From Iamia sp035765045 (GTDB taxonomy: Bacteria; Actinomycetota; Acidimicrobiia; Acidimicrobiales; Iamiaceae): a stretch of DNA of 31,477 nucleotides. Positions 1 to 6,837 of the stretch are shown here, piece after piece; within the stretch, counting starts at the first letter, position 1, and every line of letters begins with the position of its first letter. A program made the position numbers and the translations under genes. The stretch spans positions 1 to 31,477 of the forward strand of contig DASTYI010000094.1 of assembly GCA_035765045.1 (NCBI GenBank), read 5' to 3'. The notes under the pieces were generated by a model that saw only the letters and a program-made list of their open reading frames with translations, ran no database searches and was not told the origin of the DNA.

Positions 1-273
1 GGTGGCGGTGTCACCCCGGGGCGGGCGGTGGGCGACCCGGTCCCGCAGCCGGCCCGTCCACTCCGTCATCGCCGCCGCCAGAAGGTGGTCCTTCGACGAG
101 AAGTTCCGGTAGATCGTGGCCAGGGCGACGTTGGCCGTGGCGGCCACGTCGCGCATCTGGACGGCGTCGTAGCCGCCCTCGGCGCCGAGCTCGAAGGCGG
201 CGTCGATCAGCCGGCGCCGGCGCTCCTGCTGCTCGGCGGTGAGCGTCGCCGGGTCCCAGGTCTGCTCAGCCAC
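1..273 (-). CDS. TetR-family regulator, KstR-like, partial (N-terminal 91 residues)
   Basis: Only the DNA-binding domain is in the window; the ligand-binding domain lies beyond base 1. From GTG at 273 it reads as a TetR helix-turn-helix, about residues 18-66, with GGYDAVQMRDVA followed by ATIYRNFSSKDHLL. From memory this is close to KstR of mycobacteria (GGYEAVQMR, then GTLYRYFPSKVHLL), the repressor of cholesterol-catabolic genes. The start overlaps the last 8 bases of the upstream acyl-CoA dehydrogenase, so it is probably the last gene of that operon. A KstR-consensus site at the operon head (3801-3814) suggests it represses its own operon. The ligand (a steroid acyl-CoA in KstR) cannot be judged without the C-terminal half. 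An unrelated TetR specificity remains possible. Confidence 0.85.
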   Translation of the reverse strand, partial: MAEQTWDPATLTAEQQERRRRLIDAAFELGAEGGYDAVQMRDVAATANVALATIYRNFSSKDHLLAAAMTEWTGRLRDRVAHRPPRGDTAT

Positions 274-1477
274 GGGGGATGTCCCGGAACGGCACCGTCT
301 TGTCGACCCGCGGGTCGGGCGGGAGGCCGAGGGTCCGCTCGCCCATGACGTTGCGCTGGACCTCGTCGCTGCCGCCGGCGATGCGGATCGACGGGGCGCT
401 CAGGAAGTGCTGCTGCCAGCGGCCCTGCTCGGGGGCGGCGGCACCGGCCAGCATCCCGTGGGCGCCCTGGATGACGAGGGCCAGCTCGGCGTCGGCCTTC
501 ATGTTCCACGCCGCCCGCAGCTTCATCACCGAGGCCTCGGGCCCCGGCGCCCGGCCCTGCGCCGTGGCCGTGCGGATCCGCATCTGGAGGTAGCGGGTGA
601 TCTGGCCCCGCGACCAGGCGGCGGCCAGGCCCTGGCGGACGAGAGGGTCGGCGGCGGCGCCGGTGGCGCGGGCCAGGGCCAGCAGGTCGTCGAGGGTGGG
701 CCCGCTGGTGTGGCCGCCCATGAACGCCCGCTCGTTGGCCAGGGTGGTCATGGCCACGCCCCAGCCGCCCCCGACCTCGCCGAGCACGGCGTCGTGGGGC
801 ACCCGGGCCCCGTCGAGGAAGACCTCGCTGAAGTGCGAGGCGCCGGTGATCTGGCGCAGCGGGCGGATCTCGACGCCGGGCTGGCGCATGTCGATCAGGA
901 AGTAGGTGATGCCCCGGTGCTTGGGGACGTCGGGGTCGGTGCGGGCCAGCAGGATGCCGAAGTCCGAGTAGTGGGCGCCCGAGGTCCACACCTTCTGGCC
1001 GGTGACGACCCACTCGTCGCCGTCGCGCACGGCCCGGGTCGACAGCCCGGCCAGGTCGGAGCCGGCGCCGGGCTCGCTGAAGAGCTGGCACCAGACCTCC
1101 TCGCCCCGGAGGAGGGGGGCGAGGTAGCGCTCCTTCTGGGCCTCGGTGCCGTGGGCGATGATCGTCGGCCCCGCCATCTGGACGCCGACGGCGAAGGCGC
1201 CGGTGGGCAACCCGTAGGCGAGGGCCTCCTCGCGGAAGATGGCCGCCTCGGTGGCGGTGCCGCCCCGCCCGCCGTAGGCCTCGGGCCAGGCCACGCCGGC
1301 CCAGCGGTGCTCGGCCAGGAGCGCCTGCCACGGGCGGGCCCGCTCGACGAAGGCGGCCTCGTCCTCACCCGGGACCCGCCGGACCGCCCGGGCCTGGTCC
1401 GACCCGGCGTAGGTGTCGAGCCAGCCGCGCGCCTCCTTGCGGAACGCCGCCTCCTCGGGGCTCTCCTCGAAGTCCAT
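266..1477 (-). CDS. Acyl-CoA dehydrogenase (third ACAD of the operon)
   Basis: A 403-residue FAD-dependent acyl-CoA dehydrogenase, predicted to introduce an alpha,beta double bond into an acyl-CoA. The N-terminal helical domain is followed by the flavin/substrate motif SEPGAGSDLAG (134-144), then VTGQKVWTSGAHYSD (158-172) and a C-terminal GGSDEVQRNVMGERTLGLP. The usual C-terminal catalytic Glu (MCAD type) is Gly here. A Glu at 249, in LANER before the C-terminal helical domain, sits where isovaleryl-CoA dehydrogenase and FadE26 (ChsE4) carry their catalytic Glu. ATG at 1477 is preceded by GGAGGAC. It lies 11 nt after the preceding gene and overlaps the KstR-like gene. The substrate is unknown; a steroid side chain or branched acyl chain is inferred from context. 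Confidence 0.93.
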   Translation of the reverse strand: MDFEESPEEAAFRKEARGWLDTYAGSDQARAVRRVPGEDEAAFVERARPWQALLAEHRWAGVAWPEAYGGRGGTATEAAIFREEALAYGLPTGAFAVGVQMAGPTIIAHGTEAQKERYLAPLLRGEEVWCQLFSEPGAGSDLAGLSTRAVRDGDEWVVTGQKVWTSGAHYSDFGILLARTDPDVPKHRGITYFLIDMRQPGVEIRPLRQITGASHFSEVFLDGARVPHDAVLGEVGGGWGVAMTTLANERAFMGGHTSGPTLDDLLALARATGAAADPLVRQGLAAAWSRGQITRYLQMRIRTATAQGRAPGPEASVMKLRAAWNMKADAELALVIQGAHGMLAGAAAPEQGRWQQHFLSAPSIRIAGGSDEVQRNVMGERTLGLPPDPRVDKTVPFRDIPRG

Positions 1478-1488
1478 CGTCCTCCGGT

Positions 1489-2598
1489 CTAGTGGGTCGT
1501 CGCGGCCATGCCCGCCCCGATGCGGAGCAGCTGCTCGGTGGCGCCGCCGAGGGTGAGCTCGAGCTCGCGGGCGGCGACCAGGTAGCGGTGGACCGGGTGG
1601 TCGACGTCGACCCCGGTACCGCCGTGGATGTGGACGGCGGTGTGGGCGACCCGGTGGGCTGCCTCGGCCGCCCAGTAGGCCGCCACCTGGACCTCGGTCG
1701 CCGCCGGCAGCCCCTCGGCCAGCCGCCAGGCCGCCTGCCAGAGCACGAGGTCGACGGCCTGGACGTCGATGTAGCCGTCGGCGGCCCGCTGCCCGACGGC
1801 CTGGAAGGTGGCGATGGGGCGGCCGAACTGCACCCGCTCCTTGGCGTGGGCGGCGGTCAGCTCCAGGGCCCGCCCGGCCACCCCGGCGGCCTGGGCGCAG
1901 GCGCCGACGGTGGCCCGCTCGACCAGCCAGCCCACGGCGGCCGGGTCGTCGGTGACGAGCACGGCGGGCGTGGCGTCGAGGGCCAGCCGGGCCTGGAGGT
2001 CGCCGTTGGTGACCCGCTGGGGCTCGACCGTCAGCCCGTCGGCCCCCGCCTCGACCAGGAACAGCGCCGCCCCGCCTTCGGCGAGCGTGGCCGGCACGAC
2101 CACGGCGTCGGCCACGGTGCCGGCCGGGACGCAGGTCTTCACCCCGGTGAGGCGCCAGCCGTCGCCGTCCGCCACCGCCGTGGTGGTCGGCCGCTCGGGC
2201 GTGCGGTGGGCGGGCTCGACGAGGGCGCCGGTCAGCACCACCTCACCGGTCACGGCGGGCCGCACCCAGCGGGCGACGAGGTCGTCGGGGCCGAAGGTGG
2301 CGATCGGCAGGGCGCCGAGCACGCAGTGGGCGAGGACCGGCACCGGGGCGACGGTCCGCCCCACCTGCTCCAGCACCAGGCACTGCTCGACGATGCCGAG
2401 CCCGGCGCCGCCCACCGTCTCGGGCAGGGCCACGCCGAGCAGCCCGGCGTCGGCCAGGGCGGCCCACAGCTCGCGGTCGAAGCGGTCGCCGTCGGGCCCC
2501 TCGGCGGCCCGCAGCCGGTCGACGGTGACCAGGTCGGTGAGGATCCGCCCGGCCAGGGCGGCCAGCTCCTCCTGCTCCTCGCTGCGGGCGAAGTCCAC
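1489..2598 (-). CDS. Acyl-CoA dehydrogenase, probably the non-catalytic (beta) subunit
   Basis: A 369-residue acyl-CoA dehydrogenase fold with the family C-terminal helix stretch AKERVQFGRPIATFQAVGQRAAD and a final LGGATEQLLRIG. Neither catalytic Glu position is filled: the C-terminal site is Gly, and the helix-G Glu is two residues out of register (VERATVGA). Its length and its place beside a 393-residue ACAD with the helix-G Glu resemble FadE27 beside FadE26 (ChsE5/ChsE4), which form an alpha2beta2 enzyme in cholesterol side-chain degradation. It would therefore supply the partner subunit to the gene at 2609-3790. GTG at 2598 follows AGGAGG at a good distance, and the gap to the upstream stop is 10 nt. 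The pairing is inferred from order and residues, not shown. Confidence 0.92.
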   Translation of the reverse strand: MDFARSEEQEELAALAGRILTDLVTVDRLRAAEGPDGDRFDRELWAALADAGLLGVALPETVGGAGLGIVEQCLVLEQVGRTVAPVPVLAHCVLGALPIATFGPDDLVARWVRPAVTGEVVLTGALVEPAHRTPERPTTTAVADGDGWRLTGVKTCVPAGTVADAVVVPATLAEGGAALFLVEAGADGLTVEPQRVTNGDLQARLALDATPAVLVTDDPAAVGWLVERATVGACAQAAGVAGRALELTAAHAKERVQFGRPIATFQAVGQRAADGYIDVQAVDLVLWQAAWRLAEGLPAATEVQVAAYWAAEAAHRVAHTAVHIHGGTGVDVDHPVHRYLVAARELELTLGGATEQLLRIGAGMAATTH

Positions 2599-2608
2599 GT
2601 CCTGCCTC

Positions 2609-3790
2609 CTAGCGGGGGGCCCGGGGCAGGCCCAGGCCGACCATGGCGATGATGTCGCGCTGCACCTCGTTGGTCCCGCCCCCGAAGGTGAGGATCAGGG
2701 CCGAGCGGTAGGCCCGTTCGAGCCGGCCGCGGAGGACGGCGCCGGGCGAGCCCCGGGTGACGGTGGCCTCGGGCCCGACGACCTCCATCAGTGCCCGGTA
2801 GGCCTCGATCGACAGCTCGGTGCCGAAGACCTTGGTGGCCGAGGCGTCCTGCGGGCCCAGGCCGTGGCGCACGCCCCAGGCGATCTTCCAGTTGATCAGC
2901 TTGAGGAACTCGACCTTGGCGTGGACCCGGGCCAGGTGGAGCTGCACCCACTCCTGGTCGATCACCCGGCGCCCGTCGGCCAGGCGGGTCTCGGTGGCCC
3001 AGGCCCGGACCTCGGCCAGGTGGTTCTGCACCGGGGCGGCCGAGCAGAGGGCGACCCGCTCGTGGTTGAGCTGGTTGGTGATCAGCTTCCAGCCCTCGTT
3101 CTCCCCGCCGACCAGGTTGGCCGCCGGCACCCGGACGTCGTCGTAGAACGTGGCGCTGGTGGTCACGCCGGCCACCGTCGGCACCGGGGTCCACGAGAAG
3201 CCCGGGGAGGCGGTGTCGACGAGGAACATCGACAGGCCCTTGTGGCGCTTGGCGTCGGGATCGGTGCGGGCGGCCAGCCAGACGTAGTCGGCGTACTGGA
3301 TCAGGCTGGTCCACATCTTCTGGCCGGTGATCACGTACTCGTCGCCGTCGCGCACGGCCCGGGTGGTCAGCGAGGCCAGGTCGGTGCCGGCGCCGGGCTC
3401 GGAGTAGCCGATGGCGAAGTGCATCTCGCCCTTGAGGATCTTGGGCAGGAACGCCTCGCGCTGGGCGTCGGTGCCGTACTGCATCAGCGTCGGGCCGACG
3501 GTGTTGATGGTGAGGAAGGGCACCGGGGCGCCGACCAGGCTGGCCTCGTCCATGAAGATCAGCTGGTCGATCATCGACCGGGCCTGCCCGCCGTACTCCT
3601 CGGGCCAACCGATCCCGAGCCAGCCGTCCTCGCCCATCCGGCGGACCAGGCCCTTGTAGAGCTCCTCCCCGCCGTACTCGCCCCCGCCCGAGGCCATCGC
3701 CTCCTGGACCTCGTCGGTCATCAGCTCGGCGAAGTACGCCCGCAGCTCGGACCGGAGGGCGTCCTGCTCCTCGGTGAAGGCGATCCGCAT
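2609..3790 (-). CDS. Acyl-CoA dehydrogenase, FadE26/ChsE4-like catalytic subunit
   Basis: A 393-residue acyl-CoA dehydrogenase and first gene of the operon. Motifs: GYSEPGAGTDLASLTTRAV (128-146), VITGQKMWTSLIQYADYVW (153-171), NQLNHERVALCS with Glu244 (239-250), and C-terminal GGGTNEVQRDIIAMVGLGLPR. Glu244 aligns by eye with the catalytic helix-G Glu of FadE26 (Glu247, known from the literature); the MCAD-type Glu is absent. With the next gene it probably forms a heterotetramer acting on steroid side-chain CoA esters. ATG at 3790 has no spaced Shine-Dalgarno, but TACTGT lies 6 nt upstream, so the mRNA may be leaderless. A KstR-consensus operator overlaps that -10. Family certain, steroid substrate inferred. 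Confidence 0.94.
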   Translation of the reverse strand: MRIAFTEEQDALRSELRAYFAELMTDEVQEAMASGGGEYGGEELYKGLVRRMGEDGWLGIGWPEEYGGQARSMIDQLIFMDEASLVGAPVPFLTINTVGPTLMQYGTDAQREAFLPKILKGEMHFAIGYSEPGAGTDLASLTTRAVRDGDEYVITGQKMWTSLIQYADYVWLAARTDPDAKRHKGLSMFLVDTASPGFSWTPVPTVAGVTTSATFYDDVRVPAANLVGGENEGWKLITNQLNHERVALCSAAPVQNHLAEVRAWATETRLADGRRVIDQEWVQLHLARVHAKVEFLKLINWKIAWGVRHGLGPQDASATKVFGTELSIEAYRALMEVVGPEATVTRGSPGAVLRGRLERAYRSALILTFGGGTNEVQRDIIAMVGLGLPRAPR

Positions 3791-3796
3791 CCCCCC

Positions 3797-3802
3797 ACAG
3801 TA
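3797..3802 (-). promoter_or_regulatory. Predicted -10 (TACTGT) of the ACAD operon, leaderless type
   Basis: On the minus strand TACTGT is followed by six G residues and the ATG at 3790. This matches the TANNNT plus 6-8 nt spacing seen in leaderless actinobacterial genes, with transcription starting at or next to the start codon. No clear -35 is seen. Confidence 0.5.
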
Positions 3803-3814
3803 GAACCAGTTCTA
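3801..3814. promoter_or_regulatory. KstR-type operator over the ACAD operon promoter
   Basis: The 14-mer TAGAACCAGTTCTA fits the published KstR consensus TnnAACnnGTTnnA exactly. It sits 10 bp upstream of the ATG at 3790 and shares two bases with the predicted -10 hexamer at 3797-3802, so a bound repressor would block RNA polymerase. The likely protein is the KstR-like regulator at the end of the same operon. Confidence 0.82.
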
Positions 3815-3846
3815 CCCCCCGTGCTCACCTGTCCAGCGAACCTCGC

Positions 3847-3860
3847 GAGAACGTGTTCTC
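3847..3860. promoter_or_regulatory. Second KstR-like inverted repeat, facing the plus-strand operon
   Basis: GAGAACGTGTTCTC has the same 12-bp core (AGAACnnGTTCT) as the site at 3801-3814 but lacks the outer T and A of the KstR consensus. Its centre is 46 bp from that of the first site. It covers the -35 region expected for TACGGT (3873-3878), the likely -10 of the gene at 3899, so the same repressor could control both directions. Confidence 0.65.
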
Positions 3861-3898
3861 TGTGGCGACTGCTACGGTTCCGGGCGGGAGGTTGCGAC

Positions 3899-4315
3899 AT
3901 GAGGGGTTCGCACGCACGACCGTTGACGATGGCTGCGTTGGCGGCCGTCGCGATCATGGGGGCCGGCTTCGGTCTACCGGCGGCCTCGTCCGAGGAGTGG
4001 CCGCGGCCGCCCGCGGCGGAGGGACCGGCCGATCCCGTCCCGGAGACCATCGTGCAGGAGCTTCCGGACCTGTCCGAGGAGCCCCACGACGAGGCCGCCC
4101 TCGAGGCCGAGAACGACCGCCTGCTCCGCTGCCTGGCCGCCGCGGGGCTGACCGAGGTGGAGAGCGAGCTCACCTTCGACGGACCGAGGGTGACCCACCG
4201 GCTGGAGATCCATCGGCGCGGCTCGCCGCTCTCGGCGGAGCAGGCCCACGAGGTCGAGGCCGAGTGCACGGCCCGCCTGGCCGTACTGATCACCGACTTC
4301 GAGCCGGCCCGCTGA
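3899..4315 (+). CDS. Small secreted protein of unknown function
   Basis: 138 residues. The N-terminus has basic residues and then a hydrophobic stretch (about 8-29, ending LPAASS) that looks like a cleavable signal peptide. The mature part is acidic and proline-rich, then helical (EEPHDEAALEAENDRLLRCLAAAGL), with two cysteines, one in LLRCLAAAG and one in EAECTARLAV near the C-terminus. ATG at 3899 has GGGAGG (3886-3891) seven bases upstream, and TACGGT (3873-3878) may be the -10. It overlaps the next gene by one base (TGATG). I do not recognise the family. Divergent position next to a KstR-like site hints at co-regulation with the ACAD operon, which is inference. Confidence 0.75.
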   Translation: MRGSHARPLTMAALAAVAIMGAGFGLPAASSEEWPRPPAAEGPADPVPETIVQELPDLSEEPHDEAALEAENDRLLRCLAAAGLTEVESELTFDGPRVTHRLEIHRRGSPLSAEQAHEVEAECTARLAVLITDFEPAR

Positions 4316-4722
4316 TGGCCGCCGCAGCACGCAGCCCCCGGCGCGGCCGGTTGGGGTACGCCAAGCAGGTGGCCAGCGCCGTTGGGGTCGTCGGCACGGT
4401 CCTGACCGGCACGGGTGCGCCGGTGGGCGCCACCATCAGCCACTACGGCACCACCACCAGCCACGGCTGCACCTTCAACAGCGCCCATCACATCTTCGGG
4501 ACCCCGGGCATCGTCTTCGGCAGCACCTCCTGGGCCTCCGAGGACCCCGGCTGCCTGCGCTTCGTGCGCGTCCGCTTCGAATACGCGGATTACACCCAGA
4601 CCTTCCAGGCCAACGAGTACTACATCGGGCGGGAGGTGGTCTCGAGCGGCTTCAAGTCGTCCCTGCACTCCACCCGGGCCCTGGATGGCACGCTCGTCAG
4701 CCGCCGGTTGGCCGCCTTCTGA
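4315..4722 (+). CDS. Small exported protein of unknown function
   Basis: 135 residues with a basic N-terminus (ARSPRRGRLGYAK) and one hydrophobic segment (about 18-41), probably a signal peptide or anchor. A twin-arginine signal is conceivable, but the motif is weak. The rest is rich in Ser, Thr, Gly and aromatic residues (SHYGTTTSHGCTFNSAHH, YADYTQTFQANEYYIGREV) with two cysteines, as in a beta-rich secreted domain. The ATG overlaps the upstream stop by one base, so the two are translationally linked. No family recognised. Confidence 0.7.
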   Translation: MAAAARSPRRGRLGYAKQVASAVGVVGTVLTGTGAPVGATISHYGTTTSHGCTFNSAHHIFGTPGIVFGSTSWASEDPGCLRFVRVRFEYADYTQTFQANEYYIGREVVSSGFKSSLHSTRALDGTLVSRRLAAF

Positions 4723-4735
4723 TCGCGCCACGCCG

Positions 4736-5581
4736 ATGAGGGACGTCCGGCGCGTTCTGTGCGACATGGTTCCCGGCCTCGAGGACCACCACTTCACCCC
4801 GTCGGACCGGCCGCTGGCCGAGGTGCTCGACCACGCCAACCGTCAGGCGGTCTTCGCTGCCGTGATGCGCCTCGCTCCGGACGTCTCCCGTCAGGCCCTC
4901 GTCTCCGGGGCGACGTGGGACGACATCGTCGCCTGGCTCGACGCGGCAGGCGACGATGCGGCCCCGACGGCGGAGGACCGCCCGCCCAGGGGGAGCTACG
5001 TGTCGCCCAACACGACGCTCCGCCCGCTCACCCCGGTCGACATCGACGCCCTCTACCACGCCTCGCTCGACCCCCGGACCAACCATCGCTGGCGCTTCCG
5101 GGGCGGGACGCCCTCGCCGGCCGAGTTCCACCAGGCGTTGTTCTCGGCCGAGGTGCTGTGCCAGTACATGGTGGTCGACCTCGAGACCCGGCACGGCGTC
5201 GGGCTGGTGACGGCGTACGCCGCCGACCACATGGCCCGCCACGCCCGCGTGGCCGTCCAACGGCTGCTGGCCGAGGACGCCGCCCCGGAGTCTCAGGGCC
5301 TGATGATCGAGGGCTTCATGGTCTTCGTGCAGTACCTGTTCGACCACTTCGACCTCAACAAGGTCTATGTCGAGGTGCCCGAGTACAACATGTCGATCTT
5401 CGACCTCGGTCCGACCTCGTTGCTCCAGGTCGAAGGTCGGCTCGAGGACCACCTGTACTGGGGGGACCGCACGTGGGACATGTGCATCCTGGCGCTGTAC
5501 CGCCGCCATTGGGAGACGATCGCCGACCACTTCCGGGGGCGCTGGCCCGAGGGCCACTTCGATCGCCGGTCGCGGCCGTAG
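4736..5581 (+). CDS. GNAT-like acyltransferase with N-terminal degenerate ACP-like region
   Basis: 281 residues. Residues 93-262 look like a GNAT/RimL-type domain: TLRPLTPVDIDALYHASLDP at the start, a central stretch with GVGLVTAYAADH, and the late YLFDHFDLNKVYVEVPEYNMSIF helix-strand typical of ribosomal-protein-type acetyltransferases. Residues 1-72 resemble an acyl carrier protein in pattern: FTPSDRPLAEVLDHANRQAV where ACPs have a DSL(N) attachment site, then GATWDDIVAWLDAA. The Ser that carries phosphopantetheine is replaced (DHA), so it cannot be a normal carrier. It may bind another carrier or a peptide. It lies 13 nt after the previous gene, with no clear Shine-Dalgarno, and is followed by a strong hairpin. 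Substrate unknown; the ACP reading is tentative. Confidence 0.75.
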   Translation: MRDVRRVLCDMVPGLEDHHFTPSDRPLAEVLDHANRQAVFAAVMRLAPDVSRQALVSGATWDDIVAWLDAAGDDAAPTAEDRPPRGSYVSPNTTLRPLTPVDIDALYHASLDPRTNHRWRFRGGTPSPAEFHQALFSAEVLCQYMVVDLETRHGVGLVTAYAADHMARHARVAVQRLLAEDAAPESQGLMIEGFMVFVQYLFDHFDLNKVYVEVPEYNMSIFDLGPTSLLQVEGRLEDHLYWGDRTWDMCILALYRRHWETIADHFRGRWPEGHFDRRSRP

Positions 5582-5599
5582 TGGTCGCCGGGGACGGAA

Positions 5600-5627
5600 C
5601 GAGGGCCCCCGCGGACGGGGGCCCTCG
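5600..5627. terminator. Hairpin terminator between converging units
   Basis: A perfect 11-bp GC stem (CGAGGGCCCCC and its complement) with a 6-nt loop. It lies 18 bases after the GNAT gene on the plus strand and 10 bases beyond the 3' end of the minus-strand tRNA, so it could end transcription from both sides. There is no T run. Confidence 0.75.
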
Positions 5628-5636
5628 GCCGACGTG

Positions 5637-5708
5637 TGCGCCCCGGGGGATTCGAACCCCCAACCTGTGGATTAAGAGTCCATTGCTCTGCCGTTGAGCT
5701 AGAGGCGC
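5637..5708 (-). tRNA. tRNA-Lys (anticodon CTT)
   Basis: A 72-nt cloverleaf. The acceptor stem GCGCCTC pairs with GGGGCGC with one G-T pair. The D arm is GCTC...GAGC, and the anticodon loop CTCTTAA has CTT at 34-36. The T arm is a GGGGG/CCCCC stem around TTCGAAT, and the discriminator is A. The outermost anticodon-stem pair is A-C. CCA is not encoded (CAC follows), so it must be added after transcription. Confidence 0.97.
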
Positions 5709-5714
5709 GGAGCG

Positions 5715-5744
5715 AGGTTAGCGACGTCTGCCCGAGTCGCCCAA
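5715..5744 (-). promoter_or_regulatory. Predicted promoter of tRNA-Lys
   Basis: On the minus strand TTGGGC (5739-5744) and TAACCT (5715-5720) are 18 bp apart. The -10 ends six bases before the mature tRNA 5' end, so transcription would start at or very near base 1 of the tRNA. Confidence 0.6.
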
Positions 5745-5769
5745 CCTGTTGGTCCTACGATCCGGGGCG

Positions 5770-6801
5770 ATGCGGACACGACGGGCGCTCGCCCTCCTCG
5801 CCGCCGGGGCGCTGGTGCTCGGAGGCTGCAGCGGTGCCGACGAGGGCTCCGACGCCGGCCCTGACACAGAGGCCCGCGATGGCACCACGACCACGGCGGC
5901 GGAGACCACCACCACCCTCGACCCCGCCGACCCGGCGAGCGTCGAGGCCGACCCGAGCCCCGGTTGCGGCACCGAGCCCGACGTCGACCCGGTGGGCGAG
6001 GACCTCCCCGGCGACGTCGAGCAGACCTTCACGAGCGCGGGCGTCGAGCGGGTCTACCGGCTCGGCGTCCCGGCCGGCTACGACCCGGCGACGCCGACTC
6101 CGCTGGTCGTCAACCTCCACGGGTCGGGCTCCGACGCGGCTCAGGCGAGCGCCTACGGCGACGTTCCCCGGCGGGCGGCGGAACGGGGCGTCCTCACCGT
6201 CGCCCCCCAGGGCGTCGACGGCGTGTGGGAGCTCGGCGACGGGGCCGACACCGACTTCCTGAACGCCGTGCTGGACGACGTCGAGGCCCGCCACTGCGTC
6301 GATCGGAACCGGGTCCACGGCGTGGGCATGTCGCTCGGTGCGGCCAAGATCGCCTTCTACGCCTGCGGCGAGGGTGATCGCTTCGCCAGCCTGGTCCTCG
6401 TCACGGTCGAGATCTTCGCCGGCACCTGCCGATCGATGCCCGTGGTCGCCTTCCACGGCACCGACGACCCGGTCGTGGCCTACGGCGAGGGCGGCGGCAC
6501 CGTCGACGCCGCCGCGACCCCCAACGCCGGCGTGCCGGGCACGCTCGCCAACATCGCCGACTGGGCCGAGAACGCCGGCTGCACCCCCGACCCCGATGTC
6601 TCGACCATCGGCGACGACGTCGAGCTGCGCTCCTACCCGGGCTGCGACGAGGGGGTGGACGTGGCGCTCTACACGATCGTGGGCGGCGGCCACACCTGGC
6701 CCGGCAGCGCCATCGACCTCGGCCCGCCCGAGTGGACGACCGACACCGTCGACGCCACCGCTCTGGCCCTCGACTGGTTCGCCGCTCACCCCCGCCGCTG
6801 A
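5770..6801 (+). CDS. Lipoprotein esterase, PHB depolymerase/feruloyl esterase (LpqC-like) family
   Basis: 343 residues. A signal peptide with lipobox LGGC (Cys20) should anchor it to the outer face of the membrane. A Thr-rich acidic linker (about 25-60) leads to an alpha/beta hydrolase. Visible elements are the oxyanion strand VVNLHGSGSD (113-122), nucleophile elbow GMSLG with Ser188, HGTDDPV carrying the acid (about Asp232/233) and GGGHTWPG with His308. This layout is that of the extracellular polyhydroxybutyrate depolymerase/LpqC esterases; the actual ester is unknown. Seven other cysteines in the mature part suggest disulfides. ATG at 5770 follows TACGAT by 8 nt, so a leaderless start is likely. 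It stands alone between the tRNA and the next gene. Confidence 0.88.
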   Translation: MRTRRALALLAAGALVLGGCSGADEGSDAGPDTEARDGTTTTAAETTTTLDPADPASVEADPSPGCGTEPDVDPVGEDLPGDVEQTFTSAGVERVYRLGVPAGYDPATPTPLVVNLHGSGSDAAQASAYGDVPRRAAERGVLTVAPQGVDGVWELGDGADTDFLNAVLDDVEARHCVDRNRVHGVGMSLGAAKIAFYACGEGDRFASLVLVTVEIFAGTCRSMPVVAFHGTDDPVVAYGEGGGTVDAAATPNAGVPGTLANIADWAENAGCTPDPDVSTIGDDVELRSYPGCDEGVDVALYTIVGGGHTWPGSAIDLGPPEWTTDTVDATALALDWFAAHPRR

Positions 6802-6837
6802 GCGTCGGGACCATCGCGCCGCAATACCCTCCCGGGG

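Noticed and set aside
239..1492. Plus-strand frames opposite the acyl-CoA dehydrogenases
   Set aside because: Repetitive Gly/Ala/Arg-rich translations with no motifs; the minus-strand genes have complete family motifs and ribosome sites.
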